A stretch of 64,000 nucleotides of DNA from Terriglobus aquaticus. Its GTDB lineage: Bacteria; Acidobacteriota; Terriglobia; Terriglobales; Acidobacteriaceae. The notes beneath the pieces were generated by a model. The model made no database searches, was not told the DNA's origin, and saw only the letters and a program-made list of their open reading frames with translations. Positions 8,778 through 16,217 of this stretch are shown one piece after another; within the stretch, counting starts at the first letter, position 1, and each line of letters starts with the position of its first letter. The position numbers were made by a program, and so were the translations under genes. The stretch spans positions 2,170,001-2,234,000 of the forward strand of contig NZ_JAGSYB010000001.1 of the NCBI RefSeq assembly GCF_025685415.1, in the 5' to 3' direction.

Positions 8778-8802
8778 AGGCCCAGGCGCGATGCCTGGGC
8801 CT
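8778..8802 (+). terminator. Rho-independent-type terminator
   Basis: AGGCCCAGGC, a 5-base loop and GCCTGGGCCT form a perfect 10-bp stem followed by TTATGTT, 25 bases after the PEP-CTERM gene. It can also serve the convergent gene ending at 8808. Confidence 0.8.
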
Positions 8803-8807
8803 TTATG

Positions 8808-9128
8808 TTAATGCTGTCCGGGATACCAGACGGAGGCTTTCGGTAGCCAAGATGGTGGAGCAACCGGAAGGACATTCTCAGCATGCAAGACGAAGACGAT
8901 AAGGTCGTCACTGATCGCCTTGCGCAAGACAGCTTGTAGGGCCTTCGTCACGGTCGCATCATCACCGGTGCTTTCACCGCCATACAGCCCAGGAGCTAAG
9001 AAGACGTTGCGAGAGCCGATCTTCCAATCCTTGGTGAATCCATGTTCTTCCATGAGGTCCGTTATGACTTGGTCTAGCTCGGACTGTACGCCCGCTGGAA
9101 CATGTACATGTACGAGGAAGCGGCCCAT
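8808..9128 (-). CDS. Hypothetical 106-residue protein
   Basis: The protein has the look of a small alpha/beta fold: MGRFLVHVHVPAGVQSELDQ, an amphipathic helix, GSRNVFLAPGLYGGE, and a second helix followed by LIVFVLHAENV. The start resembles ferredoxin-like or HEPN-associated small domains, but no family is recognised. No clear ribosome-binding site precedes the ATG. It is convergent with the PEP-CTERM gene and shares its terminator. Confidence 0.5.
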   Translation of the reverse strand: MGRFLVHVHVPAGVQSELDQVITDLMEEHGFTKDWKIGSRNVFLAPGLYGGESTGDDATVTKALQAVLRKAISDDLIVFVLHAENVLPVAPPSWLPKASVWYPGQH

Positions 9129-9443
9129 CGAACGATGCTAACGAATGTCAAACCGAGATCAGGGGACATCTGGCTACAGAGAGGAAAAAGATCTGACGCT
9201 GCCAGGATTACGACGCGTCTAGACGGCTCGCGGCAGGCGGGATAACCTGATGGCTGCCTAGCTTGGAATTTTTCATAGCAGATCAACTCCTAAGTGATGG
9301 CCAAGGCGTCGGGTGTAGACACATCCGGCGCCTTGCTGTTTCAGCACAACCTGCCTCCGTGGCTCTACAGCACGAGCAAGCCCCGATCAGCACGGCCCAA
9401 CCAAGCCTGCTCATGTCTACAGCTTTGTCATAGCGGCCGATCT
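9129..9443. other. Intergenic stretch with one hairpin
   Basis: Apart from the hairpin at 9301-9332 I see no supported gene. A 22-codon frame on the minus strand starting near 9278 has AGGAG upstream, but its product resembles nothing and is too short to judge. Confidence 0.4.
9302..9333. terminator. Terminator-like hairpin
   Basis: AAGGCGTCGGGTGT, loop AGAC, ACATCCGGCGCCTT form a 14-bp stem with two G-T pairs, followed by GCTGTTT on the plus strand. It lies between the ends or starts of minus-strand genes and marks the left border of the region containing the repeat array. Confidence 0.6.
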
Positions 9444-9854
9444 TCATTGCGAGCCGGGCCGTGACCGCTTCAGGCGTTCGTACTGTCCAGGCAAGAGTCG
9501 CAGGCGCACCATGCCACGCCGGGTAGAGAACAGCTTTCGTTCCATCTCGCTCTCTGCATGCATGGGCTGGTAGCTGGCATTGACGATCCTATAGAGCGGT
9601 TCCTGTGTCTTATACCGGCCCGTCCAGGGCAGAGCTGTCATGCCATCTGCCTCGGTGAACGTCACGCGATAGTGGTTCGTTGCGAGATCGAAGTCGAACG
9701 CCATGATGACGACTTTGAGTTGTGCTTCCATGCAGCGAAGGCAGAGCCGTGCGCCTGTGCAGCCGTCCTCCCTGGGAGGCAGCATGTTGCGGCATTTGCA
9801 GCAGATTGCGCCCCGTTCGATCTGCCGGATTGTGGATGCTCTCGGCCCACCCAT
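9444..9854 (-). CDS. Zinc-ribbon-containing hypothetical protein, probably leaderless
   Basis: 136 residues from the ATG at 9854. Two CxxC pairs, C18-x2-C21 and C38-x2-C41, make a small zinc ribbon. The C-terminal 85 residues (AFDFDLATNHYRVTFTEADG, then EPLYRIVNASYQPM) are basic and may form a beta-rich domain. The start is chosen because a -10 hexamer TATACT ends exactly seven bases before the ATG, which is the spacing of a leaderless transcript. The longer frame upstream (to 10181) would run through the next gene. No family is recognised. Confidence 0.5.
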   Translation of the reverse strand: MGGPRASTIRQIERGAICCKCRNMLPPREDGCTGARLCLRCMEAQLKVVIMAFDFDLATNHYRVTFTEADGMTALPWTGRYKTQEPLYRIVNASYQPMHAESEMERKLFSTRRGMVRLRLLPGQYERLKRSRPGSQ

Positions 9855-9861
9855 GTACGCC

Positions 9862-9889
9862 AGTATAGGCGAACATAAGGCGAACCCAA
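9862..9889 (-). promoter_or_regulatory. Promoter for leaderless zinc-ribbon gene
   Basis: On the minus strand TTGGGT (9884-9889), a 16-base spacer ending in GTTCGCC, and TATACT (9862-9867) precede the ATG by seven bases. The GTTCGCCTATACT block recurs before both gene A copies. Confidence 0.55.
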
Positions 9890-9919
9890 TCCACAGGCCA
9901 TTCCGTGTCCCGCTCAACT

Positions 9920-9946
9920 TCCTACAACGGCGTTTATCGGGAGCTA
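9920..9946 (+). repeat. Array repeat E (3' half only)
   Basis: CCTACAACGGCGTTTATCGG matches the 3' half of the repeats at 10522, 11266, 11904 and 12349. No matching 5' half is found upstream. It lies 50 bases before the first plus-strand gene of the array. Confidence 0.7.
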
Positions 9947-9995
9947 TCCAGCGATGGGCGATAGAATCGCCGGATCGAACAAGAGCGAGTCCTGC

Positions 9996-10433
9996 ATGCC
10001 TAGAACAAAGGTTCTCAAAGGAGTTGCACACAACCTTGGTAGCTCCTTCACCAGCTCGATGAACTACTCCGAAGACGATTACTCGTTGGGACATATCCTG
10101 CGTTTTGCACGGCAGAGCGGAGAGGACACCTTGACAATTGACCTGCTCAGCGGTCGAGGTAGCCCAGCAACACTCCTGCAAAAGCCTCTTTCCGCTTTGC
10201 CGGATTGGTATTCGAAGATGTTCCTCCGCTTGGTCCAGAGCGCCGGGTCAGACAGAGAGCTGATCCAATCCGCCACTCTTACTTTGTCTTACGATCTGCA
10301 GCGTACCCTGCCGAGTCCGATTCCAAGGGAGCCACAGAGCCCTTACATTTGCGACGTTTCGATACGTGATACACGCGGCAGAGATTACGCTGCACACTTT
10401 GAGGGATGGTGGTTCATCGAACTTATGAACTGA
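9996..10433 (+). CDS. Array gene 1: hypothetical protein
   Basis: 145 residues from the ATG at 9996 (the frame is open to 9954, but MPRTKVLKG is a natural start). The sequence has an acidic N-terminal part (SMNYSEDDYSLGHILRFAR), a helix-rich centre and a Trp-rich C-terminus (GWWFIELMN). No family is recognised. It is flanked by repeat E on the left and repeat A on the right and is transcribed away from E, the arrangement seen for gene cassettes. Confidence 0.55.
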   Translation: MPRTKVLKGVAHNLGSSFTSSMNYSEDDYSLGHILRFARQSGEDTLTIDLLSGRGSPATLLQKPLSALPDWYSKMFLRLVQSAGSDRELIQSATLTLSYDLQRTLPSPIPREPQSPYICDVSIRDTRGRDYAAHFEGWWFIELMN

Positions 10434-10521
10434 ACCGACCGGCCAAGGCATCTGCTCGTAAATGGTGGAATCCAAGCGCCTGGTTGCGCTCACGTAGAGC
10501 AGAGTAGCGGCTTGGTCCCGA

Positions 10522-10613
10522 CAAGTCGGCTTGTGGGCAGTGGTCCGGCCAGGAGAGCCGTACCCGATCCGAATCGCTCGTCAGCTTCCCACAACGGCGT
10601 TTATCAGGACTTG
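10522..10613 (+). repeat. Array repeat A
   Basis: Outer stem CAAGTC (10522-10527) with GACTTG (10608-10613); inner stem TTGTGGG (10531-10537) with CCCACAA (10588-10594), a perfect 7-bp pairing. The inner and outer stems are separated by GGC on one side and by the conserved CGGCGTTTATCAG block on the other. The 50-base interior is unique to this copy. Confidence 0.75.
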
Positions 10614-10720
10614 CGCCTCGCGCTGACTCGAGCTGACATCAGGCGCCAAGTACCCGCATGGCAGTTGAGGCGGTGCGGTTTCAACCTGCTTACCTGCATC
10701 CTATGGTGGAGGTTCAGAAT

Positions 10721-11194
10721 ATGAGCAAAGAAGCAAACGTCGCAACGCAGAAGAAGATGGGCGAAATCATTAACAGCCATGACTTTGAACGATTGACTGA
10801 AGTCTTTGATCCGGCTGTCAAGGACAATGATCCTGCAGACGATCAAGGTCCCGGCCCACAGGGCTTTGTGCAGTGGTTTACGCAGTTTCATTCAGCGTTT
10901 CCAGACTTCAAGATTGCCGTCGAACATATGCTTGCGGATGAGAACAACGTGGGTTTTGCATACACCATCACTGGAACGCAGGATGGTCCGTTCAACGGCA
11001 TCCCTGCAACAGGAAAAAAGATCAAAGTTCGCGGTATGCAGATATCGAAGTTCAACTCGGACGCAAAGATTGTTGAGCGCTGGGGAGCCTCGCACGAGGT
11101 GGGAATTTTGCAGCAGATCGGTGCGATGAAGCCGGTCGCTCACCTTGATGAGCCGCCCGTTGTCTCGACGCCGGCATCCACCGGAACTATCTAG
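10721..11194 (+). CDS. Array gene 2: SnoaL-like ester cyclase family protein
   Basis: 157 residues from the ATG at 10721, which has GGAGG at a good distance; in-frame upstream starts lack this. The protein follows the SnoaL/NTF2-like pattern: an N-terminal helix (MGEIINSHDFERLTEVFDP), the segment GFVQWFTQFHSAFPDFKIAV, then FAYTITGTQDGPFNGIPATG and a beta strand KFNSDAKIVERWG. SnoaL-type proteins are cone-shaped alpha+beta barrels with very varied activity. The substrate is unknown. It lies between repeats A and B. Confidence 0.8.
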   Translation: MSKEANVATQKKMGEIINSHDFERLTEVFDPAVKDNDPADDQGPGPQGFVQWFTQFHSAFPDFKIAVEHMLADENNVGFAYTITGTQDGPFNGIPATGKKIKVRGMQISKFNSDAKIVERWGASHEVGILQQIGAMKPVAHLDEPPVVSTPASTGTI

Positions 11195-11213
11195 TCGAGA
11201 ATATGCGACCAAA

Positions 11214-11243
11214 GAGGAGCGCTCAGGATTCGGAGCGCTCCTC
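11214..11243 (+). terminator. Terminator-like hairpin after array gene 2
   Basis: GAGGAGCGCTC (11214-11224) and GAGCGCTCCTC (11233-11243) form a perfect 11-bp stem with an 8-base loop. No T-run follows, so it may instead protect the transcript end. Confidence 0.6.
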
Positions 11244-11265
11244 ATCACTCAGAGAGATCGATCCT

Positions 11266-11357
11266 GCTAAGTCGGCTTCTCGGAAGTGATTCTGGTCCGA
11301 CCATCGTGCCAGCTGCTCGAAGTCTCCACTTTCCACAACGGCGTTTGTCGTTAGTCG
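11266..11357 (+). repeat. Array repeat B
   Basis: Starts GCTAAGTCGGCTTCTCGGAA and ends TTCCACAACGGCGTTTGTC. The inner stem pairs GGAAGTG (11282-11288) with CACTTTCC (11327-11334), leaving one extrahelical T. The outer 3' arm has diverged (GTTAGTC instead of GACTTA). Confidence 0.7.
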
Positions 11358-11384
11358 CCAACGAAAACAGACTTGCGCTTACGA

Positions 11385-11873
11385 TCAATTCAGCTTTGGA
11401 CACATCGGTTCTACTACGTAAAACGGCTCGGGTGTCGAGTTTTTCTCTTCGGAGTACTTCACATACCAGACGACTGCTGGTTGCGGTATGCCCTGCTTTT
11501 GAAGGATAAAAGCGAGTGAATATGTACCATTGCCTCTGCCGTGAAATGAAAACGCACGATCTTCCTTCTGGTAGACGGTAGCTGTTCCGTCCTGAGTCTT
11601 TCCATGCTCCTCGTGGACGACGTCGTGTACGGTCTGCCGTTCTAGAACGGCGCCATCTTTAGATCGAAGCTCCACGATGATCTGTTCGTCCAGATCGTAA
11701 ACCGAGGGGTTGTTGCAGAGATCACCAACACATATATGTACCGTTCCGCAGAGGCAGGACACCCTTCGTGGTCGGTGCCTGAGGCTAGTGCAGTCAGAAG
11801 GCTGTGTCGCCTGACAAGCAGCTGTATGAACGGAAAGAAGCAGCAGGAACAAGTTGCGGAACGTGCAGCTCAC
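11385..11873 (-). CDS. Array gene 3: putative lipoprotein, reverse orientation
   Basis: 162 residues from a GTG. The N-terminus (FRNLFLLLLSVHTAAC) has a signal peptide with a lipobox-like TAAC at residues 17-20. The rest contains several Cys residues (CLCGTVHICVGDLC) and a likely beta-sandwich (DEQIIVELRSKDG, FSFHGRGNGTYSLAFI, VVWYVKYSEE). The product is probably a periplasmic or outer-membrane-anchored protein. No family is recognised. It lies between repeats B and C on the opposite strand to the other array genes; reversed genes are known in cassette arrays but uncommon. Confidence 0.55.
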   Translation of the reverse strand: MSCTFRNLFLLLLSVHTAACQATQPSDCTSLRHRPRRVSCLCGTVHICVGDLCNNPSVYDLDEQIIVELRSKDGAVLERQTVHDVVHEEHGKTQDGTATVYQKEDRAFSFHGRGNGTYSLAFILQKQGIPQPAVVWYVKYSEEKNSTPEPFYVVEPMCPKLN

Positions 11874-11903
11874 CCAATCATGCTAGCCGAATCCATTAGT
11901 CCT

Positions 11904-11998
11904 GGTAAGTCGGCTTCTCGTCAGTTGAGAAGGAAAGCCGCTCCGGGACGGCTCAAAGTCCTCCCTACCGACGACAATGGCGTTCATCAGGACTTACC
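11904..11998 (+). repeat. Array repeat C
   Basis: The best-preserved copy. Outer stem GGTAAGTC (11904-11911) with GACTTACC (11991-11998), 8 bp perfect. Inner stem TCGTC (11917-11921) with GACGA (11970-11974 region), different bases from copy A but again complementary. The conserved 3' block here is ATGGCGTTCATCAG. Confidence 0.75.
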
Positions 11999-12049
11999 CC
12001 GGCTAGTGCGCTACAGTCTCCGTATGCGATCTGGGCAGACACAGCTCTG

Positions 12050-12325
12050 ATGAATATGGATTTTCAAGGCGAGGGACATGATCCGCTGCAGAAGGCCTTA
12101 GCGGAACGGGCACCTTTCTTACATTCCTGGATCGGATCAGGACATCAGACACGCCTTCAGCGCGCAGGGTTCCTCCTGCTCTCGCTCTTTGTATTTGCTA
12201 TAGGAACGACGATGTGGTGGGACTTCTTCAGGGATCCTTCTGGACGAGGCACTCTGGTGATCCTCATAGGGTCGCTTCCCCTTGCACTCGGACTTTCCGG
12301 GATCGCCAAGGCAATCCGCTCCTGA
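12050..12325 (+). CDS. Array gene 4: small two-span membrane protein
   Basis: 91 residues. A soluble N-terminal 40 residues are followed by two hydrophobic segments, about residues 43-60 (GFLLLSLFVFAIGTTMWW) and 69-87 (TLVILIGSLPLALGLSGIA). The loop between them is DFFRDPSGRG. No family is recognised and no strong ribosome-binding site is seen. It is bounded by repeats C and D. Confidence 0.5.
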   Translation: MNMDFQGEGHDPLQKALAERAPFLHSWIGSGHQTRLQRAGFLLLSLFVFAIGTTMWWDFFRDPSGRGTLVILIGSLPLALGLSGIAKAIRS

Positions 12326-12348
12326 CCGCCGCGCCCTCTCTCAATCTC

Positions 12349-12412
12349 GATAAGTCGGCTTCTCGGAAGTGACGCCCGTCGATCCCCACAACGGCGTATC
12401 TCAGGACCTATC
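12349..12412 (+). repeat. Array repeat D
   Basis: Shortest full copy (64 bp). Outer arms GATAAGTC (12349-12356) and GACCTATC (12405-12412) pair except for one mismatch. 5' block AAGTCGGCTTCTCGGAAGTG, 3' block CCCACAACGGCGTATCTCAG. Confidence 0.75.
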
Positions 12413-12586
12413 CGGCCCGGCGTGCGCGCTTACGGCGAACGCGCACAGCCCTGGGAAGTCGATGATGTCAGCTCTGCGCCGGATTACGTGACAGGTGCCC
12501 GCGTTTCGCCCGATATCGTACACTGGCGGCACTTTGCGCCACAGATCATTTCTACCTCGCCTAGGTTCCAGGAGGCCTGCGCCCTT

Positions 12587-14662
12587 ATGTGCAACATCGG
12601 TTCGCTAAAGCTCTTCTTTTCGTCCTTCAATCCTGAACCGGCTGTTGTTCACGAACCTCGCTGCCGCTTGCTGTGGCTCTTTCTGGCGGCGGTGATGTGC
12701 GTCGGCGCCCGCGCGCAGACCTTCAAGATTGCCGACCCCGGACCGGGGGTCGTGCCTATCAAGGGAACGTGGCAGTTCCACACCGGCGACGATCCGTCGT
12801 GGGCCAACCCGGCGTTCAACGACTCTGGCTGGCAGGCCATTACGTCGGAGGAGCCCTGGGGCGCGCAGGGGCATCCCGGCTACACCGGCTATGCCTGGTA
12901 CCGCAAGCGGCTGGAGATCGGCCCGGGCAGCAAGCCGCTGGGCCTCTTCATCCCTGAGTCCGATGGCGCGTATGAGGTGTACTGGAACGGGCAACTGATC
13001 GGCAGCTCCGGCCGCCTGCCGCCGCACGCAGTCTGGTATTACTACGGACAGGACGGTATCTTTCCGCTGAGCAACGGCGAGGCTACCGCGGGCGTCCTCG
13101 CCCTGCGCTTCTGGGTGCCTCCTTTATCAACGGTAGGCGATCCGGCAGACGGAGGACTGCATGGCGCGCCGCGGCTGGGCCGCGTCTCCCTCTTGCAGCA
13201 GCAGTCGCAGCTCGCCTCCCTCCGCCGCGTGGACAGACGTCTTCCAGCCACCATCTCTGCGTTCCTGATCGGCGCCGGAGGACTGATCAGCTTCCTGCTC
13301 TTTCTGCGGGGGCGCCGAGACTGGCTCTATCTCTGGCTGGCGCTCCTGCTGTTCTCGTACCCGCTCGCAGCTCTGGCATCCGTATCGACACGAAGCGTAC
13401 CCTTCGTGACGGATGAGCTGTTACAGCAGATCAAGGTGCTGTGCGAAGACGTCGGGCTCTGGTTGACGCTGCTCTGGATCTTCGGCTTGAACACGAGCAG
13501 GCGATGGCGCGTGATCACCGCAGCCGTGATCGCCGTCGTTGTGACGGCGAGCCTCATCGACTCCAGCACCCTTTGGTTCTGGCAGACTGCCGGCCCGGGG
13601 ATCCTTCGCACGGACTTTGTAACGACGGAAATCTCCACAGCGATGTGTTTCTTCCCTGTCTTCCTGGTCGGCTTCGGGCTGGCCCGCAAGAAGACCTCAT
13701 CGCTGGTTCCTCTGGGCTTGATCGCGGCTATCTACGGTGCCTGGTCACCTGCTCTCAATTTCGCAGGCTCCTTCTGGCCAGCCGTCGAGGAGCGCATGGT
13801 CCGTTGGGGATTGACGATAGGGACGTATCATTTCTCAGCATTCGCGCTGCTTGGCTGGCTGTTGATTCTTACGCTGGCCGTCCCGGTCGTGCGGCGACAG
13901 ATGGAGGAGGGCCACCGCCAGGCGCACCTGGAAGCGGAGATGCGTTCCGCGCAGGAGTTGCAAAACGTCCTGATCCCGGAGGAGATCCCGTCCGTCCCCG
14001 GCCTGGCCGTGGCCAGCGTCTACAAGCCCGCGGCGGAGGTGGGCGGTGACTTCTTCCAAGTGATTCCGCCGGACCCGGACGACCCCGGTGCAGGCACGCT
14101 CATCATCGTGGGCGACGTGAGCGGCAAGGGGCTCAAGGCCGCCATGACTGTCTCCCTCATCGTCGGCACGCTGCGCACGCTGGCCGAGGCCACCCGCAGC
14201 CCTGCCGCGATTCTCGCGGGGCTGAACCGCCGCCTGCTGGGCCGCACCCAGGGCGGCTTCGCTACCTGCCTGGTGTTGCGGCTTGACGCGGACGGCACGG
14301 CGACACTGGCGAATGCCGGGCACCTGTCGCCCTTCCGCGATGGCGTGGAGTGGAAGGTGCCGGCATCGCTGCCGCTGGGGCTTGTTGCCGATGCGTTGTA
14401 CGACGAGGAACACACGCGTTTCGGAGAGGGTGAGACGTTGACGCTGATGACCGATGGCGTGCTGGAGGCGCGGAACCACGAAGGCGAATTGTACGGCTTT
14501 GAACGCGTGGCGGCGCTGATGCGCGAAAGGCCAAGCGCCGAGCGGGTGGCCGAGACGGCGTGCAGCTTCGGGCAGGATGACGACATTACGGTGGTGTCCG
14601 TCGCCCGCGAAGGGACGCGCGAGCCGCTGCGGGTAACCGGCCTACTAACCGTAAGCGCCTGA
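12587..14662 (+). CDS. Membrane-bound SpoIIE-type PP2C phosphatase
   Basis: 691 residues from the ATG at 12587, with AGGAGG 11 bases upstream; the frame is open further but lacks a signal before this Met. Order of parts: signal peptide ending near CVGARAQ, a galactose-binding-like jelly roll (GTWQFHTGDDPSWANPAFND, YWNGQLIGSSG), six to seven membrane helices (about residues 210-440), a short coiled linker, and a SpoIIE phosphatase domain. Metal-binding motifs are intact: AEVGGDFF, VGDVSGKGLKAAM, and QDDDITVV. It probably dephosphorylates an anti-anti-sigma factor in response to an extracellular ligand. A decayed paralogue is at 15721-16217. Confidence 0.85.
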   Translation: MCNIGSLKLFFSSFNPEPAVVHEPRCRLLWLFLAAVMCVGARAQTFKIADPGPGVVPIKGTWQFHTGDDPSWANPAFNDSGWQAITSEEPWGAQGHPGYTGYAWYRKRLEIGPGSKPLGLFIPESDGAYEVYWNGQLIGSSGRLPPHAVWYYYGQDGIFPLSNGEATAGVLALRFWVPPLSTVGDPADGGLHGAPRLGRVSLLQQQSQLASLRRVDRRLPATISAFLIGAGGLISFLLFLRGRRDWLYLWLALLLFSYPLAALASVSTRSVPFVTDELLQQIKVLCEDVGLWLTLLWIFGLNTSRRWRVITAAVIAVVVTASLIDSSTLWFWQTAGPGILRTDFVTTEISTAMCFFPVFLVGFGLARKKTSSLVPLGLIAAIYGAWSPALNFAGSFWPAVEERMVRWGLTIGTYHFSAFALLGWLLILTLAVPVVRRQMEEGHRQAHLEAEMRSAQELQNVLIPEEIPSVPGLAVASVYKPAAEVGGDFFQVIPPDPDDPGAGTLIIVGDVSGKGLKAAMTVSLIVGTLRTLAEATRSPAAILAGLNRRLLGRTQGGFATCLVLRLDADGTATLANAGHLSPFRDGVEWKVPASLPLGLVADALYDEEHTRFGEGETLTLMTDGVLEARNHEGELYGFERVAALMRERPSAERVAETACSFGQDDDITVVSVAREGTREPLRVTGLLTVSA

Positions 14663-14736
14663 GCTTCAGGCCTGGCTGTTCAACGCCGAAGGGCCACTCT
14701 CATCTTTCCACCCGCCTTCGCGACCAGATCGGTAAC

Positions 14737-14761
14737 GGGAAGTCGGCTTGTCGGAAGTGAT
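14737..14761 (+). repeat. Array repeat F (5' half only)
   Basis: GGGAAGTCGGCTTGTCGGAA followed by GTGAT matches the 5' half of the array repeats. The 3' half with ACAACGGCGTT is missing downstream. It lies 75 bases after the SpoIIE phosphatase gene. Confidence 0.65.
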
Positions 14762-14795
14762 CCGGTCAGAGCAGATCGTCCGGGAACAAAAAATG

Positions 14796-14817
14796 GGGAC
14801 TCCGTTTCCAGAGTCCC
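14796..14817 (+). terminator. Terminator hairpin
   Basis: GGGACTC (14796-14802) and GAGTCCC (14811-14817) form a 7-bp stem with an 8-base loop, followed by a pyrimidine-rich TCTTCTCCC. It is the likely end of the phosphatase transcript. Confidence 0.6.
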
Positions 14818-15098
14818 TCTTCTCCCAGGTCTGTGTTTGCTTTTCCTCTTACATTTTGATGCAGAGCTGCCATAGCAGCATCCCCCGACAGAGGCAGACA
14901 ACTGTGACGCTCTACGTGCGTATTCGGTAATGCCACAAAAGGGGCATCTCGCGGTTGCGCTGAGTGAAAACTACTTGTCGGCTTATTGCGTCCCTTATAT
15001 GACACCTCTTCTCCCAGGTTGAAGGTGTGACCTCACAGAGCGAGTCTTCGAGCGCACCGCTAGACGGATGCGACAGGCTGGCATGTAAAGGGAACGTG

Positions 15099-15272
15099 AT
15101 GACAAAAGCTATCGAGACCCTCGCGGCTACATTTCGAGAGATGCCCTCAGATTGGCTTCGGAACAGTTGGCCCGCGATGGATAGTGCCAGCGCTTACGCT
15201 GCTAAAGCTGTGCTGGATGAGCGTGGCGAACCCAATACAGTACCCCTCAGAGCATACGGACCTGCCGAGTGA
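15099..15272 (+). CDS. 57-residue hypothetical protein
   Basis: From the ATG at 15099, preceded by AAAGGGA, the product is MTKAIETLAATFREMPSDWL followed by a Pro/Ala-rich tail. The first 25 residues are amphipathic helix. The frame is open upstream to 15027, but no better start is seen. No family is recognised. Confidence 0.4.
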   Translation: MTKAIETLAATFREMPSDWLRNSWPAMDSASAYAAKAVLDERGEPNTVPLRAYGPAE

Positions 15273-15356
15273 CCAGGATCTCCTACTAGGCAATCAGCTA
15301 GGAGAGGGCTTTCACTGGAGCGGGAGGTCAGCTAACACGTGCTACTTTGGGGAGTT

Positions 15357-15593
15357 ATGGATACCCAAAGCATCATCGAAGCTCTAGATCGAGAGATTAA
15401 TCGTCTCAAGCAGGCCCGCGCCATCCTTGAGACACTGCCGAACTCTGAACCAACGAAGCGCGGTCCCGGTCGCCCCAAGAGCAGCACGGTTACGGCTGCG
15501 CCGAAGAAGCGGATCATGAGCGCTGAGGCAAGGGCAAGGATTGCCGCCGCTCAGAAGAAGCGTTGGGCTGCACAGGGCAAGAGCAAAGCCTAA
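15357..15593 (+). CDS. Small basic protein with AT-hook-like and KRW motifs
   Basis: 78 residues. An N-terminal coiled coil (IIEALDREINRLKQARAILE) is followed by TKRGPGRPKSST, an AT-hook core (GRP flanked by basic residues), and then MSAEARARIAAAQKKRWAAQ, a basic helix seen at the end of many small acidobacterial proteins. A role in DNA binding or nucleoid packing is likely. GGGGAG lies only two bases before the ATG; an upstream in-frame GTG at 15339 has GGGAGGT at a longer distance and cannot be excluded. Confidence 0.7.
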   Translation: MDTQSIIEALDREINRLKQARAILETLPNSEPTKRGPGRPKSSTVTAAPKKRIMSAEARARIAAAQKKRWAAQGKSKA

Positions 15594-15720
15594 ACCACAC
15601 GAGCTGCCACCGAGTTCGCCGCGTCTGTAGTCGAACGATGATTGCTTCCGAAGCGGCAGTTGTCCTTATCTGCGTGGAAGCTCAGCGGGGCATAATGGAT
15701 CCCGCTGCTATAGTTTGCGC

Positions 15721-16217
15721 ATGCTTTCAACTGGTGTGCTGGGCGAGCTGAAGGCCGGCGTGCGTCTTTTTCTGTACTCGTTGGTGTTCTGCTTGGCGAT
15801 GTCTCCTGTATGCGGCGCTCAAAGCGCGCCAGCAGAAAAGCCCTCCGCTACGTCTCCGGAACCCTCACAGCGTTCAGTGCCGTCGGCATTGGCAGCGGCA
15901 CACGCCTATTTCCGGGCTATGGAAATTCCATACCGGAGACGACCTTGCCTGGGCGCAACCGGGTTTCGATGACCACAACTGGGAGCAGCTTCCCCGCGAC
16001 CATCTTCTGTATCGTCGGGCTGCCACCACGCGCTGGCATTCGGGGAGCTCGCTTCTGGTGGCGCATCTCTCTTTCATGGAGAGCTCTGCGGCTTCGACCG
16101 GCTTAGCCAACTGATGCAGCAGCGGCCCAGCCGAACACGTCGCAAACACGGCGGCAAGCTTTCTTCAGGATGATGACATTACTGTGCTCATCGTCATGCG
16201 ATTGGCAAGTGCCTGAG
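15721..16217 (+). pseudogene. Decayed paralogue of the SpoIIE phosphatase
   Basis: A signal-peptide-like N-terminus (15721 onward, LFLYSLVFCLAMSPVCGAQS) is followed in a second frame by LWKFHTGDDLAWAQPGFDDH, matching WQFHTGDDPSWANPAFNDSG of the gene at 12587. A third frame then gives HGELCGFDRLSQLMQQRPS, matching EGELYGFERVAALMRERPS, and finally FLQDDDITVLIV, matching FGQDDDITVVSV at the C-terminus. The membrane part and most of the catalytic domain (about 550 residues) are deleted. The remnant is therefore an internally deleted, frameshifted duplicate. Confidence 0.8.

Larger units (their letters stand above)
14663..15098. other. Intergenic stretch with half repeat and terminator
   Basis: Apart from repeat F and the terminator listed separately, no gene is supported. 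The segment 14900-15020 shows nothing recognisable. Confidence 0.5.

Noticed and set aside
9920-12412. Canonical integron attC sites
   Set aside because: The 3' core reads GTTTATC, GTTTGTC, GTTCATC or GTATCTC and the 5' partner has AAG rather than AAC, so the RYYYAAC/GTTRRRY consensus is not met. No IntI-type gene lies beside the array.
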